A DNA stretch of 22,553 bases, from the NCBI GenBank assembly GCA_034723595.1, contig JAYEPB010000008.1, positions 1-22,553 of the forward strand, given 5' to 3'. This DNA comes from JAGLGH01 sp034723595 (GTDB lineage Archaea > Nanobdellota > Nanobdellia > Woesearchaeales > JAGLGH01). The notes under the pieces are model-generated. The model did no database searches and was not told the DNA's origin. It saw only the letters and a program-made list of their open reading frames with translations. The translations under genes were made by a program, and so were the position numbers. Positions 7,511-14,437 of this stretch are shown here, piece after piece (position 1 is the stretch's first letter; every line of letters begins with the position of its first letter).

Positions 7511-8257
7511 ATGGATTACTTACAATTTCAGGAACTTGCAATAAAGATTCCATTACGTTTACGTTCATTTTATGAAAATATTGATAAAATGTCTCTCTTG
7601 CTTTCAGGTAAGAATATTGAAGGTGATGTTGTAGACGTCAAAAGAGAGTTAATTACTATCAGGCAATTATTCTATGAAAGAATTCATAATACAAATAAAC
7701 ACGATAGAACTTTGCTAAGAGGTCATGGCATTGATACAGGTGTTGTTATGATTAATGATCCTGACAATAGTGGAGAAACAATTATTGGTCTTTATTCTAA
7801 TCCAGTTGTTAAAGAATTAATACATTCGATTAACCCTAAGAGCTCTATTAATAAAGGGTCATTGCAAGTAAACACTGAACAATATCAAACTATCAAAAAA
7901 GATGCGTTTGTTCTTAGGAGTGATATTGCAAATGCTCTTAGAAAAGACCCTTATAGCAATCAAGAAATACGAGAAGAGTTATTAGATTATGTTACAAAAG
8001 GAGACACTGAACTTGTTAAAGATAACCTATCGTTTGTTCAAGAGACAAATGGTGGTAATATGAGCAATAGGATGGGGTGGCACTTAAGTTCAGATCCAGG
8101 ATTGCGGCTTGTCAGAGTTGGTGGTGTTGAGCTTGAATATTCTAATTGTGGCTATAACCTTAACCTCGACAATGTGCATCTTGTTGGAAAAATTGAAAAA
8201 CCGTTTACATTCAAAGATTTGGAGTCTCAAGTTAGGCAAAGCGATTTGATTTCTTAA
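7511..8257 (+). CDS. Hypothetical protein, 248 aa
   Basis: I do not recognise a family. The protein is soluble, with no signal peptide or membrane segment. The first 80 residues look helical (LRLRSFYENIDKMSLLLSG, VKRELITIRQLFYERIHN). The middle holds a likely beta section with VVMINDPDNSGETIIGLYS. The C-terminal half ends in a beta-rich piece (LRLVRVGGVELEYSNCGYNLNLDNVHLVGKI, split here by position only) and a short helix. It has its own TATA box and GGAGATCA ribosome binding site. Codon use is more even than in the metabolic genes around it, and its neighbours upstream and downstream are separated by long AT-rich gaps, so it may be an accessory gene. It is a real gene by length and signals, but no function can be assigned. 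Confidence 0.7.
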   Translation: MDYLQFQELAIKIPLRLRSFYENIDKMSLLLSGKNIEGDVVDVKRELITIRQLFYERIHNTNKHDRTLLRGHGIDTGVVMINDPDNSGETIIGLYSNPVVKELIHSINPKSSINKGSLQVNTEQYQTIKKDAFVLRSDIANALRKDPYSNQEIREELLDYVTKGDTELVKDNLSFVQETNGGNMSNRMGWHLSSDPGLRLVRVGGVELEYSNCGYNLNLDNVHLVGKIEKPFTFKDLESQVRQSDLIS

Positions 8258-8662
8258 ATAAATATTTCTAAAATCCTAATGAACTTGGTTTTAAGTTTGT
8301 TTATTGACCTGTTAGAATAGGAACTTTTATAAATTTAGGATTACTTTCAAGTAATTATAAAAATATACTAAAAAAACCACACAACAACCCAACTATCCAA
8401 TAAGCTTAAAATTTCAATCCGAAAAGGTAATGAAACTAGAAATAACTTATTGAATTGGGATCTATTTGATATCTATGAGTAATTATTTTGTAATGGAACT
8501 ATGAAGAAAATTCAATTTTTATTATAAGATTAGGATTCATGGAAAGACTTGGAAATACATGAAAACAAGAGTATCAAAGGTTTCCAAGTTAAATTTCACT
8601 TAATTTTAATAGAGATTATTCTATCTAAACATTTTTCTGAAACTTATAAGGGAGGTATTATT
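8258..8662. other. AT-rich intergenic stretch, no gene seen
   Basis: About 400 bases without a convincing reading frame. It contains several TATA-like runs (for example CTTTTATAAATT near 8323) and a small perfect hairpin ATTACTT-TC-AAGTAAT near 8340-8355. An open frame extends the next gene upstream to 8549, but that part lacks a ribosome binding site and is probably untranslated. Confidence 0.4.
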
Positions 8663-9052
8663 ATGAGTCTTGAAGTCATTTATGTTTTAAAGATAACCTG
8701 TGTTTGTTCCTGGTTGCTTGTTCTATCTACATTTATTTTTAAAAAAATCCTTATTAAAAAAACAAAGGATGTTCAATTTGTTGAAGAAGAACAGAAGCAG
8801 AAAAAGTCTCCTTTCCATAAACTAAAAAAGGTTATGTTTATCCTTTTGTATGTTTATGTGGGATGTGTGATTCTGGGGTGTCTAACCTCTTGGTACCTTG
8901 GAAAAGTCCCGGAAATAAATTGGAAAACAGACCTCTTGGTCATATTTGGTATTTTCATCCCTGGCATAATTTTCTCAAAAATTTGTGAAGGGATTGAAGG
9001 TCTGATGCAGGGAAAAGCAAAGATTCTTGAGAAGGGAGGTAATGGGACTTAG
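8663..9052 (+). CDS. Small membrane protein with three predicted helices
   Basis: This is a 129-residue protein of unknown family. Hydrophobic segments lie at about residues 4-27, 56-77 and 87-107. A lysine-rich loop (FKKILIKKTKDVQF... to FHKLKK) joins the first two. A short charged tail after the third ends KILEKGGNGT. The start at 8663 is chosen because AAGGGAGGT lies 6 nt upstream, a near-perfect SD; the frame is open further up to 8549 but with no signal there. It shares the accessory stretch with the 248-aa gene. Transport, toxin or immunity-like roles cannot be told apart from sequence. Confidence 0.65.
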   Translation: MSLEVIYVLKITCVCSWLLVLSTFIFKKILIKKTKDVQFVEEEQKQKKSPFHKLKKVMFILLYVYVGCVILGCLTSWYLGKVPEINWKTDLLVIFGIFIPGIIFSKICEGIEGLMQGKAKILEKGGNGT

Positions 9053-9074
9053 ATTTATTTATTGAGAAAGTGGG

Positions 9075-9116
9075 GGATGTTACATAATAAGCATCATGTG
9101 ACATCCTCCTTGGAGG
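9075..9116 (+). other. Two overlapping hairpins, the second hiding an SD-like GGAGG
   Basis: GGATGTTACAT (9075-9085) pairs with ATGTGACATCC (9096-9106) over 11 bp with one G-U. The last two bases of that stem also belong to CCTCC-TT-GGAGG (9105-9116), so the two hairpins compete. It follows the membrane protein gene and could be its terminator or processing signal; the SD-like GGAGG leads only to the two-codon ATG AAT TAA. Confidence 0.4.
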
Positions 9117-9240
9117 TAATGAATTAATCAGATTCATAATTTTTTCATTCTTTATTTTCTATATAGAAATTAATTGCCCTCAGAAACTCTTTAACCCTTA
9201 ACATATTTTTGTTAGTATGTTTATAAAATATTCAATAATG

Positions 9241-9251
9241 CTTATAAATAG
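9241..9251 (+). promoter_or_regulatory. TATA box for the amino-sugar operon
   Basis: CTTATAAATAG is centred about 28 nt before the ATG at 9274, the spacing expected for a leaderless transcript. A second TATA-like TTATAAAATA lies at 9221-9230. Confidence 0.6.
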
Positions 9252-9273
9252 ATTCATATTTCTGTTTAAGTCT

Positions 9274-9987
9274 ATGAAAGCTGTAATCATGGCTGCAGGA
9301 AAGGGCACTAGGATGCTGCCGCTTACACTGGATATGCCAAAGGTGCTTGTAGAGATTTGCGGAAAGCCTTTTCTTTATTATCTGTTGAAGAACCTGGAGA
9401 AGGCAGGTGTTGAGGATATTGCTATAATTGCTGGGTATAAGAAGAAGATGATTGAGGAATTTGTCAACAGATATGGATTCAGAGTAAGATTAATAGAGCA
9501 GAAAAAACAGAAAGGCACAGGCCATGCTGTGAAACTTGCAAAAGAATTTGCAGCTGGGAAAAATTTCCTTGTGCTTAATGGAGACAATCTCTGGTCAGCA
9601 GATGACATTAAGTCAATCTGCAATGATGATGTTTTTAATTATGTGTGCGGACTTGAGCATAAGCATCCTGAGAAGTATGGTGTGCTTGAGGCTGGTGATG
9701 GCTTTCTAAGAAGTATTGTTGAAAAGCCTGCGCAATATGTCAGCAGTCTAATCAATACAGGCCTGTACAAGTTCACGCCTGAGATATTTGATGCTCTTGA
9801 TAAGATTGGAATCTCTCTAAGAGGAGAGTATGAGCTGACAGATGCAATTGGTATTCTTGCAAAGCAAAAAAAGGTGAAAGTAAAAGAAATAATTGATTAT
9901 TGGAAAGATCTTGGGAAGATTGAAGATATACCATTAATTGAAAATTTTATTAAAATAAGTGTGGGTGAAAAAACATGTGCGGAATAA
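9274..9987 (+). CDS. Sugar-1-phosphate nucleotidyltransferase, GlmU-like N-terminal enzyme only
   Basis: This 237-residue cytoplasmic enzyme transfers a nucleotide to a sugar-1-phosphate. The signature GKGTRMLPLTLDMPK (GxGTRxxPxTxxxPK) is at residues about 9-23. Next come GTGHAV, the metal-site aspartate in LNGDNLW, YGVLE and VEKP, all typical of GlmU/RmlA-type pyrophosphorylases. It ends without the left-handed beta-helix acetyltransferase half of bacterial GlmU. The ATG at 9274 is preferred over the in-frame one at 9217 because it starts the conserved MKAVIMAAGKG and matches the TATA spacing. Its end overlaps glmS by 13 nt. With glmS it probably makes UDP-GlcNAc or a related UDP-sugar; the exact sugar is inferred from context. 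Confidence 0.88.
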   Translation: MKAVIMAAGKGTRMLPLTLDMPKVLVEICGKPFLYYLLKNLEKAGVEDIAIIAGYKKKMIEEFVNRYGFRVRLIEQKKQKGTGHAVKLAKEFAAGKNFLVLNGDNLWSADDIKSICNDDVFNYVCGLEHKHPEKYGVLEAGDGFLRSIVEKPAQYVSSLINTGLYKFTPEIFDALDKIGISLRGEYELTDAIGILAKQKKVKVKEIIDYWKDLGKIEDIPLIENFIKISVGEKTCAE

Positions 9988-11708
9988 TAGGAATGACTCA
10001 GAATAATAATTATTCAGCAAAAAATAATCTGCTTGCTGCGTTAAAGCGGCTTGAATATAGGGGGTATGATTCCTGCGGTTTTGCGACATCAGAGGGAGTT
10101 ATCAGTAAAGAGATCGGGAAGATAAGCACTTTTATAGACCAGATTGATGATCTGGATTTTACAACAGCAATATGCCATACTCGCTGGGGTACGCACGGAG
10201 GCATCACAAAAATAAATGCCCATCCCCATTTCAATGAGAAGAAGACAATCTTTGCTGTTCATAATGGGATTCTGGAGAATTTTGCTGAGCTTAAAAAGAT
10301 GCTTGAAGATAATGGATATAATTTTGTGTCAGATACAGATAGCGAAATAATTCCTCATTATTTTGACATGGAATTAGCAAAGGGAAAGACAGTTGAAGAA
10401 ATTATAAGAAAATTTTTTATTGATGCAAAAGGAACATTTGCAGTGCTCCTTATGATAAAGGGGCAGGACAAGATATATGCATTTAAAAAGGATTCTCCTC
10501 TTGTTCTGGGGCTGTGCAAGGATAAGATAGTGCTTGCTTCAGATATATATGCGTTCAGCAATCTTACAGATAAGGCAATATTTTTTGATGATTACCAATA
10601 TGCTGTGATCAAGCCTGATAGATTTGATTTTTATGATAAAGAGGGAGATCTGATTGAGAAAGAAATAACAAGATTTGAATGGAGTTCAGAGGAAGAAACA
10701 AAAGAGGAGTTTCTCCATTATATGATAAAGGAGATAAAGGAGCAACCAGTGACGTCAAAGAGGCTTATTGGTGGGCTTGCGACAATACAGCGTGAGAGGC
10801 TTGATGAAGTAACATCCCTGATAAGGTCTGCAGGAAAGATTGTTTTTGTCTCCTGCGGCACAAGCTATCATGCTTCACTTATAGGCGCGCACCTGTTGGG
10901 CATGCTTGGCTTTAGTGTGCATGCTATTATAGCATCAGAATTTGATACATTCTATAGTCTTGATGAGAATACGCTTATAATAGCATTAAGCCAGAGTGGG
11001 GAGACAATGGATGTTGTTACAGTGTTGAAAAAAGCAAAGAAAAAGGGCGCGTCTGTTGCGTCTATAGTCAATGTTCCTTATTCTACGATTCAGCGTTTAA
11101 GTGACATATCATTAGAGATTCAGGCTGGACAAGAGATTAGTGTAGCGTCCACAAAAGCATTCACTAACCAAATTATACTACTGCTTGCTATAGCAAAAGA
11201 GCTTGGCTATGAGATTAATCTTGAAGATATACCTGCAAGGATATCGAAAACTATTGAGATAAATGAAGATATTGCAAAAAATATTGCACAAGAGCTTTAT
11301 AAGAAGAATGACATATTTGTGCTTGGAAAAGGTTCTTCATATCCTGTTGCAAGAGAGATTGCATTAAAGCTTAAAGAGGTGGCGTATGTACATGCTGAAG
11401 GAATGATGGCTGGTGAACTGAAGCATGGCACAATAGCACTGGTTGAAGAAGGCACTCCTGTGATAAGCATGATTCCTAACAATAATCCAGACATGATCTC
11501 AAGCACAAAAGAGGTTGAGGCAAGAGGCGCAAGGATATTGATAATCTCTAATACCAATGGTGATTTTCATCTGCCAGAATCAGGAGATTGTGATTTTGCC
11601 ATATATGCTGCAATAGTTGGACACCTGCTCAGTTATTATGTTGCGCTTAAGAGGGGATGTGAGATAGATTGTCCTAGAAATCTTGCTAAATCTGTGACAG
11701 TCAGGTGA
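9975..11708 (+). CDS. glmS: Glutamine--fructose-6-phosphate aminotransferase (isomerizing)
   Basis: The 577-residue enzyme makes glucosamine-6-phosphate from fructose-6-phosphate and glutamine, the entry to amino-sugar synthesis. The N-terminal class II glutaminase domain (about 1-215) has the nucleophile Cys2 in MCGIIG, then RLEYRGYDS, CHTRWGTHGG, HNGILENF and DTDSE. Two SIS sugar-isomerase domains follow, with SCGTSYHASLIGAHLL, SQSGETMDVV and STKAFTNQ, then GKGSSYPVAREIALKLKE and GELKHGTIAL. The end CPRNLAKSVTVR is the family's standard C-terminus. It overlaps the nucleotidyltransferase gene by 13 nt, so the two are coupled. Confidence 0.97.
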   Translation: MCGIIGMTQNNNYSAKNNLLAALKRLEYRGYDSCGFATSEGVISKEIGKISTFIDQIDDLDFTTAICHTRWGTHGGITKINAHPHFNEKKTIFAVHNGILENFAELKKMLEDNGYNFVSDTDSEIIPHYFDMELAKGKTVEEIIRKFFIDAKGTFAVLLMIKGQDKIYAFKKDSPLVLGLCKDKIVLASDIYAFSNLTDKAIFFDDYQYAVIKPDRFDFYDKEGDLIEKEITRFEWSSEEETKEEFLHYMIKEIKEQPVTSKRLIGGLATIQRERLDEVTSLIRSAGKIVFVSCGTSYHASLIGAHLLGMLGFSVHAIIASEFDTFYSLDENTLIIALSQSGETMDVVTVLKKAKKKGASVASIVNVPYSTIQRLSDISLEIQAGQEISVASTKAFTNQIILLLAIAKELGYEINLEDIPARISKTIEINEDIAKNIAQELYKKNDIFVLGKGSSYPVAREIALKLKEVAYVHAEGMMAGELKHGTIALVEEGTPVISMIPNNNPDMISSTKEVEARGARILIISNTNGDFHLPESGDCDFAIYAAIVGHLLSYYVALKRGCEIDCPRNLAKSVTVR

Positions 11709-11757
11709 TTATGACCGAAAACTATAATAAGACTATAATTACAAAAGTAAATTTAAA

Positions 11758-12402
11758 ATGATAAAAGTAATAATATTCGACCTGGATGATACTCTTTGCA
11801 ACACATCCAGTACATTAAATGATTCAATGCAGGAGATATTCAGAGCGATGATAGATGCAGGGCTCCCTGCAAGAATTAAGGATATTGATTTGAGTGATAA
11901 CCCTCATGCTTTTATACCTGAATTTGCGAGCAGGCTTGCGAAGAAGTATGGCGCAGGCAAGGAGGCAGTTAGTGCAGGGATGGAGGCATATTATAATTAT
12001 GTAGGAAATCCTGAGCTATTTCCTGAAGTAAATGATATGCTTCAGGAGCTTGGTAAGTATAAGCTGATATTGCTCACTACAGGCAGACCTGATGCTCAAA
12101 AGAAGAAAGTAGAATTGCTTGGGATAAAAAATCATTTTCAGGATATAATTTTTGATGACATTGCAAATAGTGACAAGGGAAAAAAGATGAGAGATATTCT
12201 TGATAAGTATTCTCTAAAACCAGAAGAAGTTGTGGTGGTAGGGGATAAAATATTTTCAGAGATTGAGGCTGCAAACAGGCTTGGTATTATATCAGTGCGG
12301 TGCATGAGAGGAAGGTTTAAAGATGCAGAGCCAGCCAATAAGCAGCAACTGCCAGATTATAAAATCGACAATCTCATGGAGTTGAGAGATATATTAAAGT
12401 GA
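11758..12402 (+). CDS. HAD-superfamily hydrolase (phosphatase)
   Basis: This 214-residue protein has all four HAD motifs: FDLDDTLCNT (nucleophile Asp8, acid Asp10), LLTTGRP (motif II threonine), the lysine in KKKVELLG, and VVGDKIFSEIEAA (motif IV aspartate). A helical cap lies between motifs I and II, as in phosphoglycolate-phosphatase-like enzymes. Placed between glmS and the yvcK-like gene, with a 4-nt overlap to the latter, it may act on a sugar phosphate in amino-sugar metabolism; that is inference. No SD is seen; TATA-like ACTATAATAAG at 11721-11731 may give it a separate start of transcription. Confidence 0.87.
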   Translation: MIKVIIFDLDDTLCNTSSTLNDSMQEIFRAMIDAGLPARIKDIDLSDNPHAFIPEFASRLAKKYGAGKEAVSAGMEAYYNYVGNPELFPEVNDMLQELGKYKLILLTTGRPDAQKKKVELLGIKNHFQDIIFDDIANSDKGKKMRDILDKYSLKPEEVVVVGDKIFSEIEAANRLGIISVRCMRGRFKDAEPANKQQLPDYKIDNLMELRDILK

Positions 12403-13340
12403 AGATTGTGACAATTGGCGGGGGGACAGGCACTTACCAGATGCTGAGAGGTCTTAAAGGCTTTGATATAACAGCTATTGTCTCAATGGTTGATAGTGGA
12501 GGAAGTTCAGGTGTGCTGAGAGATGAGTATGGCATGCTGCCGCCTGGAGACATAAGAAAATCAATTATTGCATTGTCCCAGTCTCCTTCGCTGATGAAGG
12601 AGATATTTTCTTACAGGTTTGCGAAGGGCGGGCTGAAAGGCCATAACCTCGGCAACCTTATCATAACTGCTCTTGCAGATATCACTGGATCCCCTGACGC
12701 AGCAATAAGGGAAGCTGGAAATATCCTCAATATCAAAGGCAGGGTGCTGCCTGTGACTGTGGATGATGTTAACCTGTGCGCAGAGTTGGAAGACTGCACA
12801 ATCATCAAGGGCGAGACACATATAGATGTGCCTGAACATGATCCAAATATTGCAGTAAGAAAAGTGTTTCTTGAGCCGCAGGCAAGAATTTATTGTGACT
12901 GCAAGGATGTTCTTATGGAAGCTAATCTTATAATCATTGGTCCTGGAGACCTTTATACAAGCATAATTCCTAATCTTCTTGTGAGGGGGATTGTTCGTGC
13001 TATAGATAAGTCAAAGGCAAAAAAGATATATTTCTGCAATATCATGACAAAGCATGGCGAGACAACAGGGTTTAAGGCATCTGATTTTGTTCTTGAGATT
13101 GAGAAGTATCTTGGCAAAGATGTGCTGGATTATATTGTAGTAAATTCAAAAAAGCCAAGCAAAGATATTCTTGAGAAATACAAAAAACAGAATGCTGAAT
13201 TTGTAGAAGATGATATAAACAGGATGCAAACTATGAGGGGTATCAGGGTTGATCTTCTTAATGAGTCTGATATCCTCAGACATGATCCAAAAAAATTAGA
13301 GAAATTTTTTAGTAAAAATTTTCTTCAAAAATTGATTTAG
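12399..13340 (+). CDS. YvcK/CofD-like gluconeogenesis factor
   Basis: The 313-residue protein has the family's N-terminal GGGTGTYQMLRGLK and SMVDSGGSSGVLRDEYG, LPPGDIRK, KGHNLGNLI, VDDVNLCAEL, IIGPGDLYTSIIPNLL, and the VVNSKKPS region. YvcK-family proteins are needed for growth on gluconeogenic carbon and for cell-wall balance in bacteria, and the Bacillus protein binds UDP-GlcNAc. Here it is translationally coupled (GTGA overlap, start GTG at 12399) to the HAD gene downstream of glmS, which fits a UDP-sugar sensing role. CofD proper (F420 synthesis) is a relative, but the YvcK motifs fit better. Confidence 0.88.
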   Translation: MKIVTIGGGTGTYQMLRGLKGFDITAIVSMVDSGGSSGVLRDEYGMLPPGDIRKSIIALSQSPSLMKEIFSYRFAKGGLKGHNLGNLIITALADITGSPDAAIREAGNILNIKGRVLPVTVDDVNLCAELEDCTIIKGETHIDVPEHDPNIAVRKVFLEPQARIYCDCKDVLMEANLIIIGPGDLYTSIIPNLLVRGIVRAIDKSKAKKIYFCNIMTKHGETTGFKASDFVLEIEKYLGKDVLDYIVVNSKKPSKDILEKYKKQNAEFVEDDINRMQTMRGIRVDLLNESDILRHDPKKLEKFFSKNFLQKLI

Positions 13341-13684
13341 AAGTAGTTTGGGTCATCTGATGTTATTATTGTTTCTTTTGCCTTTGGATGATTTTTCTTG
13401 TTTATGTCTTTTATAGGATGCTCTTTTTTGCTTATGTCTTTGATTTCATTTAGCGCATATACTTTAGTATGGCTTTGCGGGCCGCAATTCATGCATATAA
13501 AGAAATAACCATATTTTCCTTCTCTTATGTCAAGATATTCACCGCATGTGCATTTGAGATCATTCATGATTGCATGTTTATGAGCCAGGCAGACAGAGAC
13601 ACCCTGGCTGTTTTTTGTTATCGCCTGCTTGCCGCAAAATGGGCATTTATCTATCCTGCTTTTTCCATATATTTTTCTGGGCAT
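13337..13684 (-). CDS. Small double zinc-ribbon protein
   Basis: The 115-residue protein has four Cys pairs or near-pairs: CPFCGKQ, SVCLAHKH, LKCTCGEYL and FICMNCG, enough for two zinc ribbons within the first 70 residues. The tail is lysine-rich and internally repetitive (DISKKEHPIKDINKKNHPK) and ends DDPNYF. Proteins of this kind in archaea bind nucleic acid, but I cannot name the family. The gene converges on yvcK with a 4-nt overlap of the 3' ends. A TATA box centred about 25 nt upstream of the ATG predicts a leaderless message. The opposite strand is also open here, but the Cys pattern shows this is the coding one. Confidence 0.78.
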   Translation of the reverse strand: MPRKIYGKSRIDKCPFCGKQAITKNSQGVSVCLAHKHAIMNDLKCTCGEYLDIREGKYGYFFICMNCGPQSHTKVYALNEIKDISKKEHPIKDINKKNHPKAKETIITSDDPNYF

Positions 13685-13703
13685 GATGTTGTTGTATTGT
13701 ATT

Positions 13704-13715
13704 GGTTTATATTAG
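13704..13715 (-). promoter_or_regulatory. TATA box for the zinc-ribbon gene
   Basis: Minus-strand CTAATATAAACC is centred about 25 nt before the ATG at 13684, matching leaderless archaeal promoters elsewhere in the window. Confidence 0.5.
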
Positions 13716-13791
13716 TTTTGGTTTGAGACTTGTCAATGACCTTTTTTTCTGGACAAAAAATTATCATTTGAAACAACTTGTTCTAATAGTC

Positions 13792-13809
13792 ATCATAACA
13801 GGTTATGAT
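13792..13809. repeat. 18-nt inverted repeat, possible operator
   Basis: ATCATAAC-AG-GTTATGAT is a perfect 8-bp inverted repeat with a 2-nt centre. It lies between the zinc-ribbon promoter and a plus-strand TATA box at 13859. The dyad is operator-like; no binder is known. Confidence 0.4.
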
Positions 13810-13858
13810 CTATCCTGGAAAAGACGATGAGTTTAAATGTATCCAGATTCCCAATAAG

Positions 13859-13868
13859 TTTATAAATT
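13859..13868 (+). promoter_or_regulatory. TATA box with no clear gene behind it
   Basis: TTTATAAATT is a strong TATA match that predicts a start near 13889, just ahead of the nested hairpin at 13913-13963 and a 39-codon frame. It suggests that this gene-poor stretch is transcribed. Confidence 0.45.
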
Positions 13869-13912
13869 ACCTTTACTTTCAATATTATATACCCAAAATA
13901 AAACCTTACGTC

Positions 13913-13963
13913 GTTAGATGAACAATCTTTTGCAAAAATTGCAAAACATTAGATGAATCTAAC
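13913..13963 (+). other. Nested inverted repeats, possible structured RNA
   Basis: An outer perfect 7-bp pair, GTTAGAT (13913-13919) with ATCTAAC (13957-13963), encloses an inner perfect 8-bp pair, TTTTGCAA (13928-13935) with TTGCAAAA (13939-13946) round AAA. The word TTAGATGAA occurs in both arms (13914 and 13949). About 25 nt downstream of the TATA box, it would be the 5' part of a transcript. A third stem follows, ATTAAAGAAT (13973-13982) with ATTCTTTAAT (14005-14014), extended by GCC/GGC. Confidence 0.4.
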
Positions 13964-14072
13964 ACCTGCCAAATTAAAGAATCTCTATGCTGAAAAACAG
14001 GAAAATTCTTTAATGGCAAAAAGGCAAAAGATAACATTCATGAAGAAGATTCGGTTTTTATCTTGCGCCTGA
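13953..14072 (+). CDS. Possible 39-aa peptide or remnant of an HTH protein
   Basis: ATG at 13953 opens 39 codons ending at TGA 14070-14072. The opening MNLTPAKLKNLYAEKQ resembles the first helix of HTH segments seen in homing-type endonucleases and resolvases. The rest (MAKRQKITFMKKIRF) is basic without a clear second helix. It has no ribosome binding site, and its DNA also folds into a stem. It may be a decayed gene end or an untranslated structured RNA; the coding call is weak. Confidence 0.25.
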   Translation: MNLTPAKLKNLYAEKQENSLMAKRQKITFMKKIRFLSCA

Positions 14073-14156
14073 ATTGATGGAATGGTCTGGAATAACCTAA
14101 AAACAAATGAATCAAGGGTTCTAGGCCAGAGAAGATGTCTTTTTCTATAGATTTAG

Positions 14157-14166
14157 GTATATTAAA
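14157..14166 (+). promoter_or_regulatory. TATA box for the PEP-CTERM gene leader
   Basis: GTATATTAAA is centred about 26 nt before position 14187, so a transcript starting there would begin within 2-3 nt of the first GGAGGTGAT copy. The leader before the protein start at 14438 would then be about 250 nt. Confidence 0.45.
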
Positions 14167-14188
14167 ATAAGTACTGAGAGTATTGAAG

Positions 14189-14234
14189 GGAGGTGATATT
14201 AACTTTTAACCTTATAATCTGAAAGGAGGTGATG
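14189..14234 (+). repeat. 46-bp direct repeat, copy 1
   Basis: This block begins and ends with a GGAGGTGAT motif (36 nt apart) and contains ATTAACTTTTAACCTTAT between them. It is repeated at 14331-14376 with a single difference (AATCTG against AACCTG). A diverged half copy starts at 14267. Confidence 0.9.
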
Positions 14235-14304
14235 CAGACTTTTCTAATAATGATTTTGTAATGATTGGAGGTGATATTAACTTTTTAACTTTTACAAGAT
14301 CAAT

Positions 14305-14316
14305 TGTGATATCACA
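14305..14316. repeat. 12-bp palindrome inside the SD array
   Basis: TGTGATATCACA is an exact palindrome between motif copies 3 and 4. It shares GTGATAT with the array motif and has the TGTGA/TCACA half-sites of an operator. Its ATCAC could also pair with the GGTGAT ends of the neighbouring copies. Confidence 0.4.
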
Positions 14317-14330
14317 GCTAAGTTAGGAAA

Positions 14331-14376
14331 GGAGGTGATATTAACTTTTAACCTTATAACCTGAAAGGAGGTGATG
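14331..14376 (+). repeat. 46-bp direct repeat, copy 2
   Basis: This is the second copy of the block at 14189-14234, 142 bp downstream, with one mismatch. Flanks differ on both sides, so the duplicated unit is sharply bounded by the two SD-like motifs. Confidence 0.9.
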
Positions 14377-14437
14377 TATCTTATTGGCCCGGAGCGTATT
14401 TTAAAAAATAATATTTTTATTATAAGAGGAAAAAACA

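Larger units (their letters stand above)
14189..14375 (+). repeat. Array of five exact GGAGGTGAT (anti-SD complement) motifs
   Basis: The 9-mer GGAGGTGAT occurs exactly at 14189, 14225, 14267, 14331 and 14367. It is the complement of the 16S rRNA 3' tail (AUCACCUCC). Copies 2 and 5 extend to GAAAGGAGGTGATG. None has an ATG, GTG or TTG at normal 5-9 nt spacing; copies 1, 3 and 4 are followed by ATTAACTTT, copies 2 and 5 by an ATG that overlaps the motif. Ordinary genes in this window have weaker, single sites. On the minus strand the same array would read as five anti-SD sequences. Confidence 0.85.

Noticed and set aside
8549..8662. Upstream extension of the small membrane protein
   Set aside because: No ribosome binding site or TATA spacing supports ATG 8549, while AAGGGAGGT precedes ATG 8663.
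13469..13726. Plus-strand 85-codon frame opposite the zinc-ribbon gene
   Set aside because: It is the shadow of the minus-strand gene, whose CxxC pattern and TATA box show the coding strand.
13913..13963. C/D box guide RNA
   Set aside because: TAGATGA only partly fits box C (RUGAUGA) and no CUGA box D lies in the right places.
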